Shown one piece after another: positions 51,967 through 60,089 of a DNA stretch of 64,000 nucleotides. The notes under the pieces were generated by a model. The model saw only the letters and a list, made by a program, of their open reading frames with translations, did not search any database and was not told the origin of the DNA. Origin of the DNA: Flintibacter muris (GTDB lineage Bacteria; Bacillota; Clostridia; Oscillospirales; Oscillospiraceae); the NCBI RefSeq assembly GCF_943192995.1, contig NZ_CALPCP010000005.1, forward strand, positions 1 to 64,000, written 5' to 3'. How positions within the stretch are numbered: position 1 is the first letter of the stretch; the number at the start of each line of letters is the position of its first letter. A program made the translations under genes and the position numbers.

Positions 51967-52658
51967 GTTCTTCGTCGAAAATGAGCATCCTATCTTCGGC
52001 GAGTTTCTTCAGTTCTCCGAGAGGAACTGACTCTGTCTTTGCGCCCTGAATGACCTTCTCAATACCAAACGGTCCATTCTCAGCGGCCCAGCGTTCCACA
52101 AACTCCTTCGCATTGTAGGGGTCGTATCCAAAGCACCGGACATCATAACCGCATTGAACGATGTGATTGTCCAGGTCTTCATAGACCTGCATCATGTCAA
52201 GAATCGTCCCCTCAAGAACAATCAGGCTTCCTTCGTTCATGAACTGCTCGTACTTGATCCGCATGGCCGCCGGAAGTTTATTTAGCGTTCGCGAAGAAAT
52301 ATAGTTCCGGGTTTTTACTCCAAAACACCCATTTCGTAACGGGAATAAGAATGTAAAAGAGCAAAAGTCATCGCCTTGAGATAAGTCACCACCAAGAGCG
52401 CAAGGCAACTGCCAAAAACTCCGATATGGATGGGGGAGCGTTTCTTCATAAGTGAAGTAATAGGTATAGCCCTCCATTGGGAGCCCAAACCGCTTTGCTA
52501 AAATATCGTTTCGAGCAGCAGGAGCTTTCTCGGCTCTATCGACATCCAACTGGTATGTTTCGTAAGTGACTGTTTTTCCGATATTGGGATTTGCTTTCAT
52601 CCACATCTCGGGATAGGCAACCTCATCAACCGAATCCAGCTTATACCACCAGATAGAC
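51956..52658 (-). pseudogene. Phage terminase large subunit, internal fragment
   Basis: Minus-strand frame SIWWYKLDSVDEVAYPEMWM, then KANPNIGKTVTYETYQLDVD, GGDLSQGDDFCSFTFLFPLR, CGYDVRCFGYDPYNAKEFVE and DRMLIFDEELM. This is the end of the ATPase domain and the nuclease domain of a terminase large subunit; the GGDLSQGDD Asp residues are nuclease ligands. Both the Walker region and the C-terminus are missing. It is spliced between the C26 gene and a surface-protein gene, with no other phage genes nearby. Confidence 0.8.
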
Positions 52659-55600
52659 ACAGGTCGATCTCACCATTTCCATCGGTGATAAACTCCTCCG
52701 GGCCGTAGCTGCCGTCAATGGCCCGAATGCTGAACTTCACGCCGGGAATGGTCTTGGAAGGATTGGCGCTGTCCACCTTCACCAGCTTCATGCCGGGCAG
52801 AACGTCATTGAAAAAGAACAGCTCTTTCATGCCACAGCCGGCGGTCAGCTCGATCTCCTGGGGGGCGGTGTCCTTGATGTGGCTGTCGTCGCCGGTGTCC
52901 ACCTCCACCGCCCGGTAGGTGCCTGGCTCGATGCCGGTCAGGAGAATTTCGCCGCTGGCGTTCGTCTCATAGTTGCCCAGAGAAACGCCGTCCCGGAAAA
53001 TCTCGAAGGTGACATTTGCCATAGGCTTATGACTCTGCCGGTCATATTTCACGATTTTCAAGCCGACTTTCGCCAAATTCTTAAATACCAGCGGCCCGGC
53101 GGGGATGGGGTTGCCGTTGGCGTCCAGCTCCAGCTTGATCTGCTGGACCTCGGTGGTGGGCTCGTAATTGGGGGGCGGGACCAGCTCCGTCACGGCGTAC
53201 TCGCCGGGCTTGATGTACTTCCCGGACGCCTCGGTGGGGTCCCACCACTGTACGCTCTCCAGAACGCCATTTTCGTCGGTGTCAAACTCATAGACGCCGT
53301 TGGTGACGGAGGAGAACTTGAAGGTGGCGGGGCCGACTCCGGTATTGGTCAGCGCGTCCCGCTTGAACAGGAGGGCTTTCCCCGGTTCGGGAATGCCGCC
53401 GTTCTCAATACCGCTCGCGGGGCCGACCTGGACCGCGCCCGCCGCTGTGCTGTTCTCCGGGGCCTTGCAGGTCACAGTGAAGGGGGAGGCCAGCGGGGTA
53501 CAGCCGGCGGGGGCCTTTGTCTCCTTGACGTACAGGGTCACAGAGCCGCCATCCTCCACAATGTTGGGAACGGATGTGCTGGCTGTGCCGTCAGCGCCGG
53601 TGGTCATCACGGCCAGAGGCGTTCCGCTGCAAGAGCTGTCAGCATAGACAGAGAACTCCGCGCCGGAGAGGGGCCGCTTATCTGTGGCGGCGATTTTCTT
53701 CAGCTTCAGGTAAACAGGCTTTTTCTCGGTGATGGTCGTGCCATTGGTAAAGGTCACCTTGGAGGCCCCGCCGTTGCTGGTGAATTTCTTGGCCGCCATG
53801 TCAGCGATGCCGCCGGTGCCAGTGATATTAGTTAGCTGGGATGAATCGTCCTCTGTGACTTCAAACCGGAAAGAGGCATCTGCAACAAAGTCAATGTGAA
53901 TTATTTCATCCGCTTTTAGTGAAAACTTCAACCCATTTGCAGTCTCTGTCACAGCTTTTGTAGCTGTATAGTTGATGGGAGTGCCAGATGTATAAGTTAC
54001 AGTAAAGCTCCATTCCTCTCCGACAGGGATATTGTCTCCAGCTTTTTTTGTAACCTCTAGCGAAGGTGTTGTATGTTCATTGCCTTCAAAATTAAAAGGA
54101 CTGAAAATGTGCAGACCAAAGGATCTCCGTTCCGAGAAGATGGTATCCCGAATGGGCCGGGCGTACTGGATGGTATCCACAAAACTGTCACATTCCCGAA
54201 AACCGTTGATGGAATGCAGTTCCTCGCCGGTTGGCGTCCCATTTTCATCCAGCGGATACTCCAAAAATTGGTTATCTTTTCCCTGCCGCATCCAGCGGGC
54301 CATATTGTTGAGGGTGGATGCCTGGTCGTAAATCAGGGTGTAATTCCCAGATCCTTCATTATTATAAAGGGAATATGCCATCGCTTCCCGCAGGGTGTAA
54401 GCCCGGCGGCCCTTGTCAGGGTCACGGAACACGCCGCCTGTCTCCACGATGATCCGGTATTTGGTCCGCAAATTGCCGTCCGCATCATTGACATACTCGG
54501 ACCATCGTTCCATCGCCTCATCCGCACTCCAGCCGCCGCTGGTATCACTGGCGCTCAGACAGTTCAGCAGGTACAGAAAAGCGTCGTTGGCCTTGTACAC
54601 CTTATAGAGATTGCCGGGAGTGACAGATTCCGCGTCGGTGCCCCACATGGAGGTGTAGTCGCCATCCAGCCAGCTGGTGGACCAGGCGCTGGAGTTGCAG
54701 TGGAACATCTGCTCCTTCTGTTCATTTGTAATCCCGGTGGCTTTCTGGAACTCATCAGCGGTGGTCACCCAGCGGGGATTGCTGGTGGCGTCGTAGGAAT
54801 AGACCGTTCCCGCCATCAGCTGGGCGGCGTTGGCCCCCTGGCCGTTGTACTGCATGGCGCAGGAATTGTACCAGGTAATGTCACTGCGGCACTTGTCAAC
54901 GGACCAGACATTTCCACTGCTGTCTGTGTTCCACACAACATTGAGCGGAGTCCCCACCACATGCCACGTACCCCAGTCGTCGGTATTCAGATCGGTGACG
55001 ACCCCCTGGGGGAACTCGATCAGCGTGAAGCGCAGAAAAGTCCGTTCGGGATCGGTGGCCCAGGACACATTGGAGGTCGTAGGTTTGCTGCCGCCGGGGC
55101 TGCCGGGGTTGTACGCGCCCACGCCTCCGGTGGGGTCGCTGGCGCTCACCTTAGCAGCGCCAAATGTGACCGCCTGGGGACAGAATTTGGTCAGCGTTAT
55201 GCTGGAATCGGCACTGTATGCCCGGTCGATGGAGTAAGGCAATTCGTAACCGAACATACCTGCGTCAACAGGTTCTGTCCAAGCGTCGTACTTTTGGTAG
55301 GAGACTCCATCCAGGCTGTAGCTGTGCAGCTGGGCGGGATCGCCTTTGGCCCGGATGATACTCACGGTCTGTCCGGTCCTTTGGACAACCAGTGTTTCGC
55401 CGCTGCTCATAGCCTCCTGCTGGAGTTGGGCCAACTGCTCCGCTTGGGCATAGGTTCCGGGGACCACATACTCAAATCGGGTCAAACGGGAGTTGAACAG
55501 CTTGTTGCCGTCCGACTCGTAGGCAATGCTGGGAATCACGTCGGGCAGGTTGACCAGAACACTGTCCTTGTTGGCCCAGCCAGTGCCGTCCAGGTCACTG

Positions 55601-55923
55601 CCGGTCCAGCCACCGTCCTGATAGCCGATCTTGAGGCTGTCGCCGCCGTTGTCCTCCAGCAGAGCGAAAGGTACAGCAGTGGGGATGGTAGTTACCTGAG
55701 TGTTGCCGTTCTTGGTCCGGTAGACGGCCATAGGCTGGTCGCTGCCATTCCAGGCAGTGGTGCCAGCCACATTTAATTCAAAGCTGCCAGTAGGGGCGTA
55801 GGGATTGGAACTGCCGCCTGTGTCTGCGGCGAAGGCAGAAACCGGAAGCATACCAGCGGCCATGACCACAGCCAGCAGACCGGACACCGCCCGTTTCCAG
55901 TGGGATTTCATACATTTCAGCAT
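52655..55923 (-). CDS. SpaA/Cna-B-type surface protein, 3' truncated
   Basis: About 1,090 residues. A signal peptide (VSGLLAVVMAAGMLPVSAFA, cleavage before ADTG) is followed by about 620 residues of unrecognised Trp- and Asn-rich head. Then come Cna-B/SpaA-like beta-sandwich repeats: PVYLKLKKIAATDKRPLSGA, GLKIVKYDRQSHKPMANVTF and GMKLVKVDSANPSKTIPGVK. Their leading Lys and late Glu residues (e.g. YVKETKAP) can form isopeptide bonds. The frame runs into terminase DNA after GNGEIDL, so the last domain's end and the expected sortase or membrane anchor are lost. Start at 55923 follows ACAAGGAGGAAG. It may have been an adhesin or the surface protein of a conjugative element. Confidence 0.82.
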
Positions 55924-55956
55924 TAAAACTTCCTCCTTGTACTGGATTTTAGGTAT

Positions 55957-55987
55957 GAAAAAGGACCGCACAGAATTGTGCAGTCCT
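55957..55987 (-). terminator. Terminator upstream of the surface-protein gene
   Basis: Minus strand AGGACTGCAC-AATTCT-GTGCGGTCCT followed by TTTTTC; ends the SLH-protein transcript. Confidence 0.8.
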
Positions 55988-56002
55988 CGCGGATGAGATT
56001 CT

Positions 56003-56053
56003 CTACTTGTAATTAAGACTATTCATATGAGGAATCGGTGACTTTATATACAT
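56003..56053 (-). CDS. Very short ORF with a strong ribosome site
   Basis: A 16-codon frame (MYIKSPIPHMNSLNYK) directly behind CTAAGGAGGAGAA, itself next to the SLH gene stop. It may be a leader or the stump of a lost gene; no family. Confidence 0.25.
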   Translation of the reverse strand: MYIKSPIPHMNSLNYK

Positions 56054-56062
56054 TTCTCCTCC

Positions 56063-56785
56063 TTAGCTATTGTTGATAGGCCATGCCTCTACACTATTCC
56101 CAGTAAAAGAGATGCCAGAGGGATAGCGTGTCCAAACTTCAAGGTGGTGGGGGATACGGCCTCCACTAAACCCAGTAAGGCTATAACTTCTGAGATTTGG
56201 ATGCTCTGGGCTGGGCCATGTAATGGTTTCCCCATGGTTGCCATCGGTATAGTGAAAGCGTCCTTCGGTATTAGGGGACTCCAAAGCCACAACAACATGG
56301 GCTACTTTTCCTTCTGGACTTACTACAAACACGATGTCACCAGGACGTATTTCACAAATGTCCTCCAACTTACGACCAGAATTGGATTTATCACCAAAAA
56401 GAAGGGAACTAATCATACTGGCATAAGCTCCGCAACCGTAAGTGTTACTTTCACCATAACTGCGCATAATCTTCCCGCTCTCTGTACTAGGAACCTCATT
56501 TTTGTGCGTACCAGGGGTGTTGTGAGTTCCCCAGACAGTGTCGGTAGGCCAATCTTTTTCAATCTCCCGAAGCAGCTCTAGCACATTTTCTTCTGTGATA
56601 GGCTTGCCGTTGGTGAGGTAACCATCCCCAACGCCTTGGAGTGCAGCCTGTCCATCTCCAGGCTTTCCACTATTCAGCGATCGATAGATCAAAACGGCGA
56701 TATTCCCCCGGGTGATGGAGGCCCCGTCCACCGCACCATCTGGGAGCAGGCCAAGTTCAGTCGCTTTGTCACAGGCGGTGGCATA
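56063..56785 (-). pseudogene. SLH-domain and NlpC/CHAP-like protein, N-terminal part missing
   Basis: From about 56785 the frame reads YATACDKATELGLLPDGAVD, then ASITRGNIAVLIYRSL, the end of an SLH wall-binding repeat. A papain-like amidase domain follows: SNTYGCGAYASMISSLLFG with the likely Cys, IRPGDIVFVVSPEGKVAHVV with the likely His, and HYTDGNHGETITW. The protein ends in AWPINNS. No signal peptide or earlier SLH repeats are present because the DNA upstream is a different gene on the other strand. As it stands it has no secretion signal and is probably dead. Confidence 0.7.
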
Positions 56786-57101
56786 TGCTTACCATCATCT
56801 TTTAGCCACGGAGGGGATTTATTGTCGGACTCTTATGAGTGATTCTCACGCTTGGAATGTAGTTACACTTGACGGTAAGGAGTACGAAATTGATCTGACA
56901 GAAGGTGTAATGCGGACTAAGAATGCTGATGGAACGTTGAATGACGTTTTGTTTGAGAATAACTCTTTCAAGCAGTTTTACCCAGATGAGTGGCAAGCCG
57001 AGCAGGACAAGAATTCCGGCTTCAATAAGGTATCCGAGGAAGACCTCCAGCGTATGCTTGATGAGATGCAGGCCGAGTACAACGCAAGTTGGAACCAGTA
57101 A
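56765..57101 (+). pseudogene. Transglutaminase-like protein, C-terminal fragment
   Basis: The + frame ALSQAVAYAYHHLLATEGIY, then CRTLMSDSHAWNVVTLDGKE and YEIDLTEGVMRTKN, matches the His and Asp part (SHAWN, IDLTEG) of bacterial transglutaminase-like proteins. The upstream half with the catalytic Cys is missing; the frame runs back only into the SLH fragment in antisense. An acidic C-terminal helix (EEDLQRMLDEMQAEYN) ends the protein, and a strong terminator follows. Confidence 0.65.
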
Positions 57102-57111
57102 TATGCCGACA

Positions 57112-57142
57112 GGCCCCAGCACTTCACGTGCTGGGGCCTTAT
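57112..57142 (+). terminator. Intrinsic terminator
   Basis: GGCCCCAGCAC-TTCAC-GTGCTGGGGCC followed by TTATTTT. Confidence 0.85.
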
Positions 57143-57680
57143 TTTGTTATGAGTGTGCCATGCTCTCTTAGTTTGTATATATATCAATGTTGTCATATAT
57201 TATCTGCAACGGAGAATTGTGGCTGAAAGGTGTGTTAATATATGTCGCTAAAAGACAAGATTTTGTATTGAACGTGGCGTTGCTGGGGTGACGGCGGCTG
57301 GGTGGCCCGCCACGGCTGGCGGCTGGGCGGTTGTCGGCGGCTGGGAGCAAGGCGGGGTCAAAGGTTGGTTCCGCTCCATGGCAATTCCCCGCCGATAGGC
57401 TGGCGGTATGGGGGAGGCTGGCACCCGTGGGAATTGCCGTCGCTCTGATGCGACCCGCTGACGCTCTCGCATTTCCTTGCGGGAAACGGTGCGGTCTATC
57501 GGGAACATGAAAAAACAGGGGGCCGGGGTCGGCTCCCTGTCTTTTCGGTTTTAGGGTTCGGCTGTGGGTGGGTTTGTTGGGTGCTTCCTTATCTGTACCC
57601 ACCTGAGGCGGGAGTGTTTTTTCAAACTCTCAACCCCCTTTCGCCGCCCCAGGGCCCAAGGCCCTGCGGGAGGACGGGGG
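57143..57680. other. Stretch without a convincing gene
   Basis: 538 bp, GC-rich in its middle. Frames on both strands are Pro/Arg/Ala-rich and lack ribosome sites. It contains a bidirectional terminator, ACAGGGGGCCGGGGTCGGCT with CCCTGT closing (57515-57540), T-runs on both sides. At 57590-57624 is a segment related in inverted orientation to 27264-27305. Confidence 0.5.
57515..57545. terminator. Bidirectional intrinsic terminator
   Basis: ACAGGG-GGCCG-GGGT-CGGCT-CCCTGT with CTTTTC on the + strand and TTTTTTC on the minus strand. Confidence 0.7.
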
Positions 57681-57685
57681 TTTAT

Positions 57686-57769
57686 AGCAATCATCAGAAT
57701 TGCTACCATTTGTAGGGGCGGCCTTTGTCCGCCCCTACAGAGCCGGTATCAGCAATTTTCAAGTCTGCT
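57686..57769. repeat. MITE-like palindromic repeat, copy 3
   Basis: 84 bp. AGCAATCATCAGAATTGCT on the left, AGCAATTTTCAAGTCTGCT on the right (inverted), and the core TGTAGGGGCGGCC...GGCGGCCCC-like palindrome, here TGTAGGGGCGGCCTTTG and CCGCCCCTACAG. ATA flanks both ends. It is the shortest copy. Confidence 0.7.
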
Positions 57770-57776
57770 ATACTCA

Positions 57777-57932
57777 TCAGATCTGCCGGCACACGATTTC
57801 AAATGCGTTCCCGCCGGCGATAGCGCCGGTGAGCAGGCTGCTTTTGTCCCCTGTGAGGATATCGGTGATGTCCAATTCGTCAGTTTCGTTCAAAATATCA
57901 AACAGCTTGTCTTTAAAGTAATCCAGCTCCAT
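57777..57932 (-). CDS. Small conserved acidic protein
   Basis: A 51-residue protein, MELDYFKDKLFDILNETDEL, DITDILTGDKSSLLTGAIAG, GNAFEIVCRQI. It matches in length and pattern a small protein found in many Clostridia (MELDYFKDKLFD start, FEIECR-type end), whose function is unknown. AAAAAGGAGGCGGCTGAT gives a very strong ribosome site. The stop is 8 bp from a MITE-like repeat, and a 16-bp perfect palindrome lies 20 bp upstream of the start, probably a regulatory site. Confidence 0.75.
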   Translation of the reverse strand: MELDYFKDKLFDILNETDELDITDILTGDKSSLLTGAIAGGNAFEIVCRQI

Positions 57933-57952
57933 ATCAGCCGCCTCCTTTTTAT

Positions 57953-57968
57953 CGTGCGTATACGCACG
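57953..57968. promoter_or_regulatory. Perfect 16-bp palindrome
   Basis: CGTGCGTATACGCACG, a perfect palindrome between the small acidic protein and the XRE-like gene 54 bp away. It has the form of a dimeric repressor site. Confidence 0.5.
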
Positions 57969-58021
57969 AGGAAGTTATAAGCCACAACCGGGTAAAATGC
58001 AAGAAAAAGGTAGTGGCACGA

Positions 58022-58244
58022 ATGATAAAATACGACCGTTTTTGGGTTACTTTAGAAGGAGAAACATATTAGCCAGTACAAATCGATGAGGGATTACGGG
58101 GTTGAGAACGCCCAGCTGCATCGGCTGCGGAAGAATATGGTCATCAAAACAGATACGATTGACAACCTCTGCCAGATATTAAATTGCCGGGTGGAGGACA
58201 TTATGGAATATATTCCGGATGACACAGAACAGGAGCATCTCTAA
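58022..58244 (+). pseudogene. XRE-type small regulator, frameshifted
   Basis: The first frame reads MIKYDRFWVTLEGETY and stops. One base earlier in register the protein continues ISQYKSMRDYGVENAQLHRL, RKNMVIKTDTIDNLCQILNC, RVEDIMEYIPDD to the stop at 58242-58244. Together they make a 73-residue Cro/C1-type protein of a family common in Firmicutes (MIKYDKLW start, CRVEDI end). An extra G in AGAAGGAGAAAC (about 58055-58066) explains the shift. It is either a mutation or a sequencing error; the rest is well conserved. Confidence 0.75.
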
Positions 58245-58278
58245 ACAAGGATTTAGAAGTGCTCCTGTTGATTTTTTT
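58228..58278 (+). terminator. Terminator after the XRE gene
   Basis: AACAGGAGCA...TGCTCCTGTT (10-bp stem, 22-nt loop) followed by GATTTTTTT. Confidence 0.75.
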
Positions 58279-58296
58279 CTTAGACCGCATTATAAT
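58268..58296 (+). promoter_or_regulatory. Promoter of the Hsp70 operon
   Basis: TTGATT (58268-58273), 17-bp spacer, TATAAT (58291-58296), 45 bp before the ATG. The -35 overlaps the preceding terminator. No CIRCE or HrcA site is visible, so heat-shock control is not indicated. Confidence 0.75.
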
Positions 58297-58340
58297 ATAG
58301 AGAAAAACCGCCATGGGGCGGCGAGAGCGGGTGGACATAT

Positions 58341-60089
58341 ATGGCTATCATTGGAATTGATCTGGGCACCACCAACAGTCTGGCGGCGGTGTGGCGCAAC
58401 GGGAAAAGCGAGCTGATTCCTAACAGCCTGGGGGAGTACCTCACCCCCAGCGTGGTCAGTGTGGACGACGACGGCTCCATTCTGGTGGGGGCGGCGGCCC
58501 GTGACCGGCTTATCTCCCATCCGGAGCGCACCGCCGCCGGCTTCAAGCGGAACATGGGCACCAGCCGCCGGTATGAGCTGGGAGGCCGTGTTTTCACGGC
58601 GGAAGATTTGTCCTCCTTTGTCCTGCGCCGCCTGCGGGAGGACGCGGAGAGCTATCTGGGCGAGGTGGTGGACGAGGCTGTGGTCAGCGTGCCCGCCTAT
58701 TTTGCCGAGGCCCAGCGCTCCGCCACCAAGCGGGCGGGGGCCCTGGCCGGGCTGACAGTGGAACGTCTGGTCAACGAGCCCTCCGCCGCCGCAGTGGCCG
58801 GCCATATCGGCGAAGGTGAGGAGGACAAGGTGTGCCTGGTCTTCGACTTCGGCGGTGGCACCCTGGACGTGTCTCTGGTGGAACGGTTTGACAACGTGGT
58901 CAGCGTAACCGCCGTCAGCGGGGACAACTATCTGGGGGGAAGAGACTTTGACGAGCTGATCGCCCGGGGGTTCTGCCAGGACTGTGAGCTCAACTTTGAC
59001 AACCTGTCCCGCCAGCGGCAGGAGACCTTGATCCGTCAGGCGGAGACCTGTAAAATGGCTCTTACCACCCAGGAGCCAGTGATTATGGCGGTGTCTGACG
59101 ATGAAATTTCCGCCTCCCTGGCCCTCACCCACGAGTGGGTCATCCGCAAGAGCAGCGCCCTGTTCCAGCGGATGCTGGCCCCGGTACGCAAGGTGTTTAT
59201 GGACGCCGGGGTGGGAGCGGACGAGCTGGACGAGCTGGTGATGGTGGGCGGCTCCAGCCACATGCCTGCGGTGCGCCGCTACATCGCCAAGGCCCTGGGC
59301 CGGGAGCCCGCCGCCGGGGCCCGGCCTGACACCGCGATCGCCATGGGGGCGGGCATCTGCTCCGGAATGAAGGCGCGGGCCGGCGACCTGCGGGAGCTGG
59401 TGCTCACTGATGTGTGTCCCTTCACCCTTGGGGTCAATGTGCTCAACCGGGCGGAGCAGAACAAGGATCTGATGTCCCCCATCATTGAGCGCAACAGCGT
59501 ACTGCCCACCAGCAAGGAGGGCACCTACTACACCGCCTACGACAACCAGCGCTCCCTGGACATCAAGGTGTACCAGGGGGAGCAGCGCTACTGCGACGAT
59601 AACATCTATCTGGGCCATGTGGAGGTGTCCGTGCCCCCAGCGGCCCGGGGGCAGCAGTATGTCCGTGTGCGCTTTACTTACGACATCAACGGCCTTCTGG
59701 AGGTGGATGTGGTGGCCAAGGATGGCCAGACAGGCCGTCTGGTTCTCCAGGGCTCAGGGATGAGCGAGGAAGAGGTGGAACAGCGCCTGCGGGAGCTGGA
59801 GGGGCTGAAAATGCACCCCAGAGACCAGGAGGGGCCCCGTACCCTGATTGCCCGTGGAGAGCGGCTGTACGCTATGACGGTGGGCCACATGCGGGACCAG
59901 GTGGCCTATATGCTGGATTGGTATCAGATGCAGCTGTCCACCCAGGAAAATCTGCGCGTGGCCAAGGCAAGCCGCCGGATTGAGAAGTTTTTTGACCAGG
60001 CGGAGGCCTATATCGGGGTGGGCGATCTGCCGCCCCTGGACCTGGATCCCCTGGCCAATGACGACGAAGACGAGGAGGAGGAGACATGA
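58341..60089 (+). CDS. hscC: Hsp70-family chaperone, HscC-like
   Basis: A 582-residue Hsp70 with an intact ATPase domain (IGIDLGTTNSLAAVWRNG, VVDEAVVSVPAYFAEAQRSA, LVFDFGGGTLDVSLVERF, VMVGGSSHMPAVRRY). A beta substrate domain (CPFTLGVNVLNRAEQNKDLM, PIIERNSVLPTSKEG) and a short helical lid follow. The N-terminal DLGTTNSLAAVWRNG wording and reduced length fit HscC rather than DnaK. The acidic C-terminus (NDDEDEEEET) overlaps the start of a membrane J-domain-like gene by 4 bp, a dedicated pair as in E. coli HscC with DjlB/DjlC. Client and role are unknown. Confidence 0.92.
   Translation: MAIIGIDLGTTNSLAAVWRNGKSELIPNSLGEYLTPSVVSVDDDGSILVGAAARDRLISHPERTAAGFKRNMGTSRRYELGGRVFTAEDLSSFVLRRLREDAESYLGEVVDEAVVSVPAYFAEAQRSATKRAGALAGLTVERLVNEPSAAAVAGHIGEGEEDKVCLVFDFGGGTLDVSLVERFDNVVSVTAVSGDNYLGGRDFDELIARGFCQDCELNFDNLSRQRQETLIRQAETCKMALTTQEPVIMAVSDDEISASLALTHEWVIRKSSALFQRMLAPVRKVFMDAGVGADELDELVMVGGSSHMPAVRRYIAKALGREPAAGARPDTAIAMGAGICSGMKARAGDLRELVLTDVCPFTLGVNVLNRAEQNKDLMSPIIERNSVLPTSKEGTYYTAYDNQRSLDIKVYQGEQRYCDDNIYLGHVEVSVPPAARGQQYVRVRFTYDINGLLEVDVVAKDGQTGRLVLQGSGMSEEEVEQRLRELEGLKMHPRDQEGPRTLIARGERLYAMTVGHMRDQVAYMLDWYQMQLSTQENLRVAKASRRIEKFFDQAEAYIGVGDLPPLDLDPLANDDEDEEEET

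Noticed and set aside
51956-52658. An intact prophage.
   Set aside because: Only one terminase fragment is present, with no portal, capsid, integrase or lysis genes around it.
57168-57602. Long minus-strand frames rich in Pro, Arg and Ala.
   Set aside because: No ribosome site, no family pattern, low-complexity composition from GC-rich DNA, and a bidirectional terminator inside.
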